Origin: Clostridiales bacterium
Lineage (GTDB): Bacteria; Bacillota; Clostridia; Oscillospirales; UBA644
Assembly: GCA_016281915.1 (NCBI GenBank)
Contig: JAEEJO010000063.1
Span: 1-40,372, forward strand
Direction of reading: 5' to 3'
DNA: 40,372 nt
Under the pieces are notes generated by a model, which was not told the origin of the DNA, did not search any database, and saw only the letters and a program-made list of their open reading frames with translations. Positions 1 through 7,818 of this stretch are shown here, in pieces (within the stretch, counting starts at the first letter, position 1; every line of letters begins with the position of its first letter). The position numbers were made by a program, and so were the translations under genes.

Positions 1-480
1 TCGTTTCCTTGTCTACGCCTACTCTTCTTATCTTTTCAAACGCGGCGGCAACGGTCATGTCTTTTTGCAGATCGACAAATTCCGTTGTCATAATGCTGCC
101 CGCCGAGTCTTTCGGATAATTGAGTATCTCGTTTATCTGCGCGCGCATCTCACTGTCGGTATTCGCGAGAATCCTGCGCACAACGTTTGCCGGCATTTCC
201 TCGATGATATCAACGGTATCGTCGACGTAAAGCTCGTCGATGACCTCTTTGATCTCTTTATCGGAAAATGCTTTGAGCAGAAATTCCTGCTCGTCCGAGT
301 CCATTTCAACGAACGTTTCCGCCGCAAGCTCCTTAGGCAGCAGACGGAAAACGACCGTAAGGCTTTCTTCCGGTATTTCCGAAAGAAGTATCGCGATATC
401 TGCCGGATTGAAGCTGCTCAGATATTCGCGAAGGCCCTTAAAATCCTTTTTTTCCAAAAATAAAAGGGTTTCCTCTGTCA
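1..480 (-). CDS. mgtE: Magnesium transporter MgtE, N-terminal part (cut by window edge)
   Basis: Only the first 160 codons are present; the gene runs off the left edge. The protein starts MTEETLLFLEKKDF and has the helical, acidic MgtE N domain (residues ~1-130), including the segments LLSEIPEESLTVVFRLLPKE and ELYVDDTVDIIEEMP. It then enters the first CBS domain through a PKDSAGSIMT motif (residues ~134-143). In this family the N and CBS domains sense cytosolic Mg2+ and close the dimeric Mg2+ channel; the membrane part lies outside the window. The start is fixed by GAGGAGG seven bases upstream of ATG. Expression is probably controlled by the long structured leader upstream. The family call is firm. 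Confidence 0.92.
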
Positions 481-546
481 TATTATCCTCCTCTTTTGTT
501 GCATATTTCTATGCTTTTTTATGGAAGTAATGACACGTAAACCCCG

Positions 547-732
547 AAAAAGACGACAGCTTATGCGGATATCATATGATACCCGATAAAATGTCTCTTA
601 TTTATACAGACCGCACGGACGCGCAGTTATGCGTCTGCGGGTCTGTCTACTTCGGGGAACAGTGCCTGCGGTACTACTTCCCGCGTCCATGCAATCTCAC
701 CTCTTGTTGATTTAATAGACCCCATATCGGGT
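547..732 (-). promoter_or_regulatory. Structured 5' leader of mgtE, putative Mg2+-type riboswitch/attenuator
   Basis: Between the promoter and mgtE lies a leader of about 250 nt. Seen directly: an 8-bp closing helix pairs ACCCGATA (725-732) with TATCGGGT (581-588). Inside it is a GC-rich hairpin with arms CAGACC-CGCA-GACGC and GCGTC-TGCG-GTCTG (about 606-642). Just downstream, GGGTATC-ATAT-GATATCC forms a hairpin that reuses the GGGT of the closing helix. A longer stem AAGAGACA (592-599) with TGTC-G-TCTT (550-558) ends in five U residues (547-551), like an intrinsic terminator. The M-box riboswitch is the expected control of mgtE, and an AGGTGAG stretch near the 5' side recalls it. I could not match the other conserved M-box segments, so the class is open. 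I see no gene between 481 and 924. Confidence 0.6.
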
Positions 733-740
733 TAATTGTT

Positions 741-770
741 ATTATACACCTTTTAAGATGTGTTTGTCAA
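741..770 (-). promoter_or_regulatory. Sigma-A promoter of mgtE
   Basis: Minus-strand TTGACA (765-770) and TATAAT (741-746) are separated by 18 bp. Transcription would start near 734, just before the closing helix of the structured leader. Confidence 0.8.
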
Positions 771-924
771 GCTTTTTTTACTTGCGGTTTATTTTATTTT
801 TTGCGAAATATCTTCTCTGAAAACGCAAATTATCGGTATTGACGGGATAATGGCGAAAATCAGGACGGTTATTGCGAACGTCGCCTAACAGGCGGCACGG
901 AAAAAGAAATCAAAAATGGGTTTA

Positions 925-1440
925 TTATTCCGTCTGCTTTTTCAGGCATTTAGTTATTTTGCCGATATACATTCTGTGAAAATCGGAAGAGGGATAAAAT
1001 TTTCCCGGAATGCTTTTATCGGCAAAATTTTCACCTTTAAGGTCGTCGCAGTATTTTTTTTCGCAAAAAAGCACGAGCGATGCCTCGGCAAAATACGTCC
1101 AGCCGTCCTCAAAAACAGGCGTAAGTCCCGTTTCCTTCGCCTTGTCATGATCTCTGCCCGAATGCGAGCCGCAGAACGCCAGAGCGTCGCGGTATTTTTC
1201 GTCAAAGAAAGTAAGGGTGTATTTCCCGTATTTTTCGGTAAAGTTATAGGTATATCTCTGCGGAAGGACGAAAATGAAAGACACGGGGTCGTTCCACAAA
1301 ATGCCCATACCGCCCCAGCTTGCGGTCATGGTGTTGAAATCGCCCTTTTCGCCTGCGGTTATGAGCATCCAGCCGTCGCCGACGGCTTTGAAAACGTTGT
1401 TTTCGATATCTTCCGGTTTAACGGCAATAAAATCAGTCAT
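925..1440 (-). CDS. Flavin reductase-like FMN-binding split-barrel protein
   Basis: The 171-residue protein looks like the flavin reductase/NADH-FMN oxidoreductase family (DIM6/NTAB type). Supporting segments are the early GWMLITAGEKGDFNTMTASWG stretch (core TMTASWGG, the flavin-phosphate loop), then ILWNDPVSFIFVLPQRYT and a CGSHSGRDHDKAKETGL segment. Such proteins bind FMN and usually supply reduced flavin to a partner or act as small redox proteins. No partner oxygenase is nearby, and the setting is anaerobic, so the substrate is unknown. The start is supported by AAAGGAG seven bases upstream and by a promoter at 1474-1502. It is transcribed divergently from the aldolase gene. No clear terminator was seen at its 3' end. 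Confidence 0.82.
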   Translation of the reverse strand: MTDFIAVKPEDIENNVFKAVGDGWMLITAGEKGDFNTMTASWGGMGILWNDPVSFIFVLPQRYTYNFTEKYGKYTLTFFDEKYRDALAFCGSHSGRDHDKAKETGLTPVFEDGWTYFAEASLVLFCEKKYCDDLKGENFADKSIPGKFYPSSDFHRMYIGKITKCLKKQTE

Positions 1441-1473
1441 GGCAATTCTCCTTTTGTCGGTTATTACACTGCA

Positions 1474-1502
1474 ATTATATCAGAATATCACCGAAAAAGC
1501 AA
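1474..1502 (-). promoter_or_regulatory. Promoter of the flavin reductase-like gene
   Basis: Minus-strand TTGCTT (1497-1502) and TATAAT (1474-1479) lie 17 bp apart, about 35 bp upstream of the start codon. The -10 is perfect and the -35 is weak. Confidence 0.65.
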
Positions 1503-1575
1503 CCTGTATCGGGAGGCAGGAAAAAACAAAACGCCGAAACTTTGAAAAATTGTCAAAATATAACGTTTTCAAGCC

Positions 1576-1604
1576 TTGACTACATGTTTTTTTTGATGTA
1601 TAAT
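1576..1604 (+). promoter_or_regulatory. Promoter of fructose-bisphosphate aldolase gene
   Basis: TTGACT (1576-1581) and TATAAT (1599-1604) are spaced by 17 bp, 40 bp upstream of the start codon. It is near consensus, fitting a strongly expressed glycolytic gene. Confidence 0.82.
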
Positions 1605-1643
1605 TAACTGAAAGAAATATATTTTTAAAGGAGATACATACCA

Positions 1644-2672
1644 ATGCCCATAGCGGATTACAAAACATACTGCAAAATGATGGAAACCGCGTATAAAAAC
1701 CATTACGCGCTTCCCGCGATCAACGTATTTTCAATGGAGTCTATAAACGGCGTTCTTGCCGGTCTTGCCGAAGCTAAAAGCGACGGTATCATTCAGATTT
1801 CAACAGGCGGAGCGCAGCACGCTTCAGGTCAGACCGTAAAAGATATGGTCCTTGGTGCGATCACTCTTGCGGAACACGCACGCAGAGTAGCTGAAAAATA
1901 CAATATTTTCGTTGCGCTTCATACCGACCACTGCCAGGCGGATAAGATCGACACGTTCCTCAATCCCCTCATCGAAGAAACCGAGCGCCGCAGAGCTAAC
2001 GGACTGCCCAATCTTTTCAACAGCCATATGTTCGACGGTTCCGCGCTTCCCCACAAAGAAAACGTAAAGATCGCCAAGAGCATACTTGAGCGCTGCGCAA
2101 AAAACGAGATAGTTCTCGAAGTTGAAGCAGGCGTTGTAGGCGGCGAAGAAGACGGCGTCAACACCGAAGGCGCGCCGAGAGAAAAACTTTACACCACCCC
2201 CGAAGACATGCTTCTTGTTTACGAAACGCTCGGTCAGGTAAAGGGCGGATATTTCACGCTCGCAGCTACATTCGGAAACGTTCACGGCGTATATAAACCG
2301 GGCAACGTTAAGCTTAACCCGAAGATCCTCAAAATAGGTCAGGATGCCCTCAAAGCAAAATACGGCGACGACGCGCACTATCTTCTCGTCTTCCACGGCG
2401 GTTCGGGATCGCCCAAAGAGGATATAGAGGAAACGCTTCAGTACGGCGTTATCAAGATGAACGTTGATACCGATACTCAGTATGCGTTCTCTCGTCCCGT
2501 AGCCGACCACTTCTTCAAGAATTACGACGGCGTTCTCAAGGTTGACGGCGAAGTAGGCGTTAAGAAAGTTTACGATCCGCGCTCCTACCTCAAGAAAGCG
2601 GAAGCAGGAGTTTCCGCCCGTGTGGTTGAAGCCTGCAACGACCTTCATTCTTCAGGAAAATCGCTTTATTGA
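1644..2672 (+). CDS. fba: Class II fructose-bisphosphate aldolase
   Basis: This 342-residue enzyme splits fructose 1,6-bisphosphate into dihydroxyacetone phosphate and glyceraldehyde 3-phosphate, in the cytosol. Class II zinc-site motifs are present: HTDHCQADK (~residue 92 on), a conserved LEVEAGVVGGEEDGV loop and GNVHGVYKPGNVKL with a zinc-ligand histidine. The phosphate-binding HGGSGSP segment and the NVDTDTQYAF segment follow. The length matches the longer class IIA form. The start is supported by AAAGGAG ten bases upstream, and the gene has its own promoter and terminator, so it is probably monocistronic. The short stretch of Zn-coordinating motifs is intact, with nothing to suggest loss of function. 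Confidence 0.97.
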   Translation: MPIADYKTYCKMMETAYKNHYALPAINVFSMESINGVLAGLAEAKSDGIIQISTGGAQHASGQTVKDMVLGAITLAEHARRVAEKYNIFVALHTDHCQADKIDTFLNPLIEETERRRANGLPNLFNSHMFDGSALPHKENVKIAKSILERCAKNEIVLEVEAGVVGGEEDGVNTEGAPREKLYTTPEDMLLVYETLGQVKGGYFTLAATFGNVHGVYKPGNVKLNPKILKIGQDALKAKYGDDAHYLLVFHGGSGSPKEDIEETLQYGVIKMNVDTDTQYAFSRPVADHFFKNYDGVLKVDGEVGVKKVYDPRSYLKKAEAGVSARVVEACNDLHSSGKSLY

Positions 2673-2690
2673 TCATTGAAATCACAAAAT

Positions 2691-2719
2691 GCCGGCGTCT
2701 TTCGATGCCGGCTTGTTTT
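2691..2719 (+). terminator. Intrinsic terminator after fba
   Basis: The stem GCCGGCGTC-TTTC-GATGCCGGC (2691-2712, nine pairs including one G-U) is followed by TTGTTTT. It separates the aldolase from the GH31 gene that starts 18 bases later. A TATAAT at 2721-2726 lies close to the GH31 start, but no convincing -35 accompanies it. Confidence 0.85.
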
Positions 2720-2737
2720 GTATAATACGGGGGAAAA

Positions 2738-4762
2738 ATGAACTCTCTTTCACTCAAAAAGATCGCTGCGGGCGTATATACCGCAAAAACGGGAGATAAA
2801 ACGGACGGAGTCCTGTCTCTTGTGGCAAACGAGCCGAAAATCGAAGCAATAAACAATAATTATTCCGACGCGCCGCTTCCTTTTGACGGAATATTTACGG
2901 AAAAGGTCGGCAATAAAACAGTCGTCTGCATTCCGAGGAATCTTTCCGAACGTCATTACGGACCGGGGCTTCGTTTTCGCAGTCTTGCAACCAATTTTTC
3001 AGTGCTTCATATGCGCTGCGATCATTACGGCGGATCAGACAACGGCAGAACTCACGTTCCCACGCCGTTTTATCTTTCCGACGCGGGATACGGTGTCTTT
3101 ATAGACACGCCCGAATTCATAACTTTTTATATGGGTGGCACAGTCAGAACAGACGCGAAAAACCCGCCTGAAGAACAGAACAGAGGCAGAGGACCCTGGT
3201 CTGCGGATACGCCGTCAGAGTTTGTGGAAGCGTCGTTTGAGGGCGATGCGGACGTATACGTTTTTGCCGGCGAAAGCATGCTTGAAGCCGTTGCGAAATT
3301 CAATCTTTTCTGCGGCGGAGGCGCGCGCATTCCGAAGTGGGGGCTCGGCTTCTGGCACAGAACTCATACTCAGTTTGACGAAAACGACGTTAAAAACGAA
3401 ATAAAGCTTTTTGAAGAAAGGAATTTCGACCTTGACGTAATAGGCCTTGAACCGGGCTGGCACTCAAACTCATACCCGTGCTCTTACGAATGGGACGAGC
3501 AGCGTTTTCCCGATCCGAAAGAGTTTGTTTCATCTCTTCTGAAAAAGGATATACGGGTAAATCTGTGGGAAAATCTTTTTGTTTCTAAAAAGGCGAAGAT
3601 CTATGAGGAAATAATGCCATTCTGCGGCTCGCACAAGGTCTGGAACGGGATCGTGCCGGACTTCACGCTTGAAAAAGCGCGCGAAATAATCGCGAATCAG
3701 CATAAAAAAGAGCATATAGACATAGGCGTTTCGGGCTATAAGATAGACGAATGCGACGGTTATGACGAATGGCTCTTTCCCGATCACACGTCCTTCCCCT
3801 CAGGCAGAAGCGCCGCTGCGGTAAGAAACACGCTCGGTATCCTTGCACAGAAAAACATATATAACGCTTTCAGAAAAGAGAACAAACGCACGTACGGTCT
3901 TGTGCGCGCATCCGCGGCAGGATCCGCAATGATGCCGTTTTGCATTTACAACGACTGTTACTCTTTTGAGCAGTATCTTACCGGTCTTGCCTCGTCGTCG
4001 CTCACGGGCTGTCTCTGGGTTCCCGAAGTCCGCGACGCGCAGACGCCCGAAGAGTGGGTAAGAAGATTTCAGATGTGCGTTTTTTCTCCGATGCTTATGC
4101 TCAACGCATGGGCGAACGGCGTAAAACCGTGGAAATTCAAAGAGGTCGAAGACACCGTCAGAGAAACGGTGCGTTTCAGAAAATCGCTTCTGCCGTATCT
4201 TTACAACGCCTTTTACACTTACGCCGAAAAAGGCATACCTCCGTTCCGTGCGATGTGTCTTGACTTTTCGGGCACAGGTTCGCAGAAAAGATCGGGGCTT
4301 GACCACACGGAAAGTCCTTATGAAACGCTGCGCCTTTTTGACACATACGATCAGTATATGGCAGGCGACAGCATAATGGTATGCCCGATGCGTCCGGGTG
4401 AAAAAACGAGAAAGATATCTCTTCCCGCCGGTGAATGGTACGACTGGTATACGGGCGAATACGCAGGCAGCGGCGAAATGTTACAGATCGAATGTCCGCT
4501 TGAAAAGATACCTCTTTACGTCAAAGGCGGCGCAATGATCCCCACCGTTGAAAAAGACGGCTCTCTTACTGTTCGCTGCTACGGCAACAGCGGTTCCGGT
4601 TTTCTTTACGACGATGACGGAGAGTCATTCGATTTCGAAAACGGAAAATATGCATACTGTGAGATGTCTTTTATAAAAGAAAACGGCGCTGTGACGGGCA
4701 AAATCGAAAAAACGCGCGGCGACGGCTTCGTTTCAGAGTATAAAGCGGTAAGATTCATATGA
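2738..4762 (+). CDS. Glycoside hydrolase family 31 (alpha-glucosidase/alpha-xylosidase type)
   Basis: The 674-residue protein has the GH31 plan: an N-terminal beta-sandwich (~1-190), a TIM barrel opening at IPKWGLGFWH, and a C-terminal beta domain. The likely nucleophile is D337 in GYKIDECDGYD, and the likely acid/base is D406 in FCIYNDCYSFEQ, matching GH31 motif positions. The family retains alpha-linkages as substrates (alpha-glucosides, xylosides, sulfoquinovosides and others), so the exact substrate cannot be given. There is no signal peptide, so it should act on imported oligosaccharides in the cytosol. Its stop overlaps the start of the next gene (ATGA at 4759-4762), showing translational coupling in a run that ends with a GH35 enzyme. 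Confidence 0.9.
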   Translation: MNSLSLKKIAAGVYTAKTGDKTDGVLSLVANEPKIEAINNNYSDAPLPFDGIFTEKVGNKTVVCIPRNLSERHYGPGLRFRSLATNFSVLHMRCDHYGGSDNGRTHVPTPFYLSDAGYGVFIDTPEFITFYMGGTVRTDAKNPPEEQNRGRGPWSADTPSEFVEASFEGDADVYVFAGESMLEAVAKFNLFCGGGARIPKWGLGFWHRTHTQFDENDVKNEIKLFEERNFDLDVIGLEPGWHSNSYPCSYEWDEQRFPDPKEFVSSLLKKDIRVNLWENLFVSKKAKIYEEIMPFCGSHKVWNGIVPDFTLEKAREIIANQHKKEHIDIGVSGYKIDECDGYDEWLFPDHTSFPSGRSAAAVRNTLGILAQKNIYNAFRKENKRTYGLVRASAAGSAMMPFCIYNDCYSFEQYLTGLASSSLTGCLWVPEVRDAQTPEEWVRRFQMCVFSPMLMLNAWANGVKPWKFKEVEDTVRETVRFRKSLLPYLYNAFYTYAEKGIPPFRAMCLDFSGTGSQKRSGLDHTESPYETLRLFDTYDQYMAGDSIMVCPMRPGEKTRKISLPAGEWYDWYTGEYAGSGEMLQIECPLEKIPLYVKGGAMIPTVEKDGSLTVRCYGNSGSGFLYDDDGESFDFENGKYAYCEMSFIKENGAVTGKIEKTRGDGFVSEYKAVRFI

Positions 4763-5907
4763 CGAGAAAACTGTATTACGAAGATCCGTATATTTCCGAG
4801 TTTGATGCGGAAGTAGTTTCGTGCGAAGAAAAAAACGGCAGATATATCGCGGTTTTTGACAGGACTGCCTTCTTTCCCACGGGCGGCGGGCAGGAGCACG
4901 ACACGGGCACGGCAGACGGTATAACGGTTTGTGACGTTTACGAAAAAGACGGCGTTGTTTTTCACGAGCTGAACGCGCCATTGACCGAGGGCAAGACCGT
5001 TTTTTGCAGACTTGATTTTGACAGACGCTTTTCTTTTATGCAAAACCACTCGGGAGAGCATATTCTTTCGGGCACGGTTCACAGAATGCTCGGTTACAAT
5101 AACGTGGGCTTTCATATGGGCAGCGATTTTGTCACCGTAGACTTTGACGGACCGATGACGGAAGATCAGATACTTGAAGCGGAAGAAAAAACGAATGACG
5201 TTATCTTTTCAAACGCCGATATCCTCACGTATTTCCCGCCGCAAAAAGAGCTTGACTCTCTTGATTACCGATCTAAAAAGGAGCTTTCGGGCGCTGTACG
5301 CATAGTTGAGATACCTTCCGTTGATATCTGTGCATGCTGCGGCACTCACGTGAAAAAGACGGGAGAGATAGGTTTTCTGAAGGTCGTTGAACATATGAAC
5401 TACAAGGGCGGCGTCCGTCTTTTTATTCTGTCGGGCAAACGCGCTCTTGAAGACTACCGCAAAAAAAACCGCGAATTATATAGGATAAGCACGATGCTTT
5501 CAAAAAAACCGTTTCAGACTGCGGACGGCGTGGAAAAGCTGATAGAAGATCTTTCGCAAAAAAAATACGAATACTCGCTTCTTTCAAAAAAATACGCCGA
5601 AAATACCGTAAACAACACAGCTGAAACAGACGGTATCCTGTTTTTCAGAAACGACGGCGCGGACAGCGATTTTCTGCGTCTTCTCGCGCTGTCGGCATCA
5701 AAAAAATGCAGAACTGCCGTTGTATGTTCGCAAGACGGCGACAATTCGGTGCGATGCGTTGTCGCTTCCGAAAAAACAGACGCAAGAACTGTATTCAAAG
5801 CCCTCGGCGACACGTTTTCGGGCAAGGGCGGAGGCAAAGAGGCGCTCTGTCAGGGCATGCTTCATACATCCGCGGATAAAATAGCCGATTTTATCGCAAA
5901 ATTATAA
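4759..5907 (+). CDS. AlaX-like alanyl-tRNA editing protein with DHHA1-type C-terminus
   Basis: This 382-residue protein matches the trans-editing relatives of the AlaRS editing domain. An N-terminal FFPTGGGQEHDTG segment is the family's beta-barrel signature. The zinc site is complete: H97 and H101 in NHSGEH, then C193 and H197 in CCGTH. Residues ~220-382 resemble the DHHA1/C-Ala part, with a late GGGKEALCQG glycine motif. The long AlaX form hydrolyses Ser- or Gly-charged tRNA-Ala in the cytosol. The start overlaps the GH31 stop by four bases. Its placement inside a glycosidase run is odd and may only reflect operon packing. The function is well supported by the motifs. Confidence 0.92.
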   Translation: MTRKLYYEDPYISEFDAEVVSCEEKNGRYIAVFDRTAFFPTGGGQEHDTGTADGITVCDVYEKDGVVFHELNAPLTEGKTVFCRLDFDRRFSFMQNHSGEHILSGTVHRMLGYNNVGFHMGSDFVTVDFDGPMTEDQILEAEEKTNDVIFSNADILTYFPPQKELDSLDYRSKKELSGAVRIVEIPSVDICACCGTHVKKTGEIGFLKVVEHMNYKGGVRLFILSGKRALEDYRKKNRELYRISTMLSKKPFQTADGVEKLIEDLSQKKYEYSLLSKKYAENTVNNTAETDGILFFRNDGADSDFLRLLALSASKKCRTAVVCSQDGDNSVRCVVASEKTDARTVFKALGDTFSGKGGGKEALCQGMLHTSADKIADFIAKL

Positions 5908-5936
5908 ACACACAAAAAAAACACCAAGGAGTTAAG

Positions 5937-6701
5937 ATGGCTGCTCTTATCACAGGCGCAAGCTCGGGCATAGGCAGGGATATCGCCCGTGAGCTTGCAA
6001 AAAAAGGGATATCCCTTATTCTCACCGCGCGCCGCGAAGCGCCGATGGAGGAACTGAAAAAGGAACTTTCCGTTCCCGTTGAGATCATTCCCTGCGATCT
6101 CTCAAAAAAGGAAAACGTTTATTCCCTTTACGAAAAAGTGAAGGACAGAAACGTTGAGATCCTTATAAACAACGCGGGTTTCGGTGTTGTCGGCAGATTC
6201 TGCGACACCGACGCCGAGCGTGAAGCCGAAATGATAGCCACAAACGTCACCGCGCCTCATATTCTTATGAAGCTATTTCTTCGCGATATGAAAAAGCGCG
6301 ATTGCGGCTATATTCTCAACGTTGCATCGTCTGCGGCATTTCTGCCCGGACCGCTCTTTTCGTCTTATTACGCATCAAAGGCGTATTTATACAGACTCTC
6401 AAGAGCGGTTGATTTTGAGCTGAAAAAAGAAGGGTCGCACGTCTGTGTTTCCGTTCTCTGTCCGGGACCTGTCTCCACAGAGTTTGACAGCGTTGCAAAC
6501 GTCCGTTTCAGCCTTCCTTCAATGTCAAGCAGGACCGTAGCGGAATATGCCGTAAAAAAGATGTTTGAAAGAAAAAAGGTGATCGTTCCCGGCATAACTA
6601 TGCAGGCGGGGCGTCTTCTTGCAAAACTCGCGCCGGAAAACGTTGCGATGAGCTTTGCATACAACACACAGAAAAGGAAGCTCGGCAGCGATGAAAAATA
6701 A
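5937..6701 (+). CDS. Short-chain dehydrogenase/reductase (SDR)
   Basis: This 254-residue classical SDR has the dinucleotide-binding TGASSGIG (residues 6-13), a NNAGFG motif, the NVASSAAF catalytic-serine segment, and Y144-xxx-K148 in YYASK. The TARR after the second strand suggests NADP(H) preference. It resembles the DltE/YqjQ-like branch, whose substrates are mostly unknown. A ribosome binding site AAGGAG sits six bases before the ATG. The gene follows the AlaX gene by 29 bp and overlaps the next start by 11 bp, so it is within the same run. The family is firm; the substrate is not inferable. Confidence 0.93.
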   Translation: MAALITGASSGIGRDIARELAKKGISLILTARREAPMEELKKELSVPVEIIPCDLSKKENVYSLYEKVKDRNVEILINNAGFGVVGRFCDTDAEREAEMIATNVTAPHILMKLFLRDMKKRDCGYILNVASSAAFLPGPLFSSYYASKAYLYRLSRAVDFELKKEGSHVCVSVLCPGPVSTEFDSVANVRFSLPSMSSRTVAEYAVKKMFERKKVIVPGITMQAGRLLAKLAPENVAMSFAYNTQKRKLGSDEK

Positions 6702-7818
6702 CGATTCTTTAAAGCTGAAAAGGCTATGGGTCCTCGTGCTGCTGCCGATCGGCATTATCATCACGGGCGCGGCACGGTCAAGCGCCGCTTTCTGCAAATT
6801 TTACACTGATTCCGTATATCCTTTCATGTCCGGCACGCTGAATTACCTGTTTTCGATGACGGAAATCTCCGTGGCGCAGATAATCATAATCTCGTTTGCC
6901 GTTTTTATCGCGTTTTACACGCTTGTTACCATCCTGTCGCTTATCTTTCGGCCGAACAGACTGAAAAAGCTGTTATATTACGCGATAAATCTTGTCTGTA
7001 TTTTTTCGATAATCTTCTTTTTTTTCAGCCTGACGTGCGGCATAAACTACTACCGTCCGTCCTTCGCTGAAGAAGAGGGCATCATAACGGAAAAATCAAC
7101 TTCAGCCGAGCTTGCCGGTCTTTTTGAAGACCTTACGGGAAGGCTCAACGAGGCAAAGGCGCAGTTTACGGGCAACCCGCGTTCTTTCAGAAGCAATGCG
7201 GAGCTTGCAAGAGATTATATGCAAACTCTCGCCGAAAAATATCCGTCTCTGTCGGGCGACTACGGCGCTCCTAAAGCGGTAAACTTTTTCGGGTGGATGT
7301 CTTTTACAAAAATCACGGGCTTCTTCTTTCCTTTCACCTATGAGGCAAACGTAAACGACACAGCACCCGCAGTCTCTCTTCCAGCAACGATGTGCCACGA
7401 GCTTGTGCACCTGCGCGGACATATGAGAGAGGATGAGGCAAACTATATCGCATACCTTGCCTGCACGCAGAGCGGAGACCCTGAGTTTGTTTATTCGGGA
7501 CTTCTGCTTGCCTATTCTCATACCTCGTCTGCGCTTTACGCAGAGGACCCGCAGGCATACAGAGATATTTCCGAAAAGCTTGACGACGCGGTAAAAAAGG
7601 ATATAGCGGATAAAAACGAATACTGGAAGAAATATGACGGTGTTGTAGCGGAGATTTCGGATACCGTAAACGACGCATATCTCAAAGCCAACGACCGAAA
7701 AGACGGTGTGAAAAGTTACGGAAAAATGGTGGATCTTCTTCTTGCGGAATACAGGCAGAAGCTGACTGCGCCCGCAAATACGGAAGAGCAGAATAAGGAG
7801 ACAAACAATGAAGGTTGA
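6691..7818 (+). CDS. DUF3810 family membrane protein with HExxH motif
   Basis: The protein (375 residues from the chosen start) has three N-terminal transmembrane segments (~10-28, 53-80, 88-108), then a large extracytoplasmic-looking domain. That domain contains CHELVHLRG, an HExxH zinc-peptidase motif, followed by REDEANYIAYLAC with a possible third ligand. This layout fits DUF3810, a family with no assigned role. I chose the ATG at 6691 rather than 6655 because AGGAAG lies ten bases upstream of it and the longer form would overlap the SDR gene by 47 bases. Its 3' end overlaps the GH35 gene by 11 bp. Peptidase activity is an inference from the motif. Confidence 0.82.
   Translation: MKNNDSLKLKRLWVLVLLPIGIIITGAARSSAAFCKFYTDSVYPFMSGTLNYLFSMTEISVAQIIIISFAVFIAFYTLVTILSLIFRPNRLKKLLYYAINLVCIFSIIFFFFSLTCGINYYRPSFAEEEGIITEKSTSAELAGLFEDLTGRLNEAKAQFTGNPRSFRSNAELARDYMQTLAEKYPSLSGDYGAPKAVNFFGWMSFTKITGFFFPFTYEANVNDTAPAVSLPATMCHELVHLRGHMREDEANYIAYLACTQSGDPEFVYSGLLLAYSHTSSALYAEDPQAYRDISEKLDDAVKKDIADKNEYWKKYDGVVAEISDTVNDAYLKANDRKDGVKSYGKMVDLLLAEYRQKLTAPANTEEQNKETNNEG

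Noticed and set aside
840..900. Terminator hairpin downstream of the flavin reductase-like gene
   Set aside because: A 5-bp stem (CGCCT/AGGCG) is present, but no U-tract follows on the minus strand.
1824..2648. A 274-codon minus-strand frame opposite the aldolase gene
   Set aside because: The aldolase is unmistakable on the plus strand; the antisense frame has no domain and no ribosome site.
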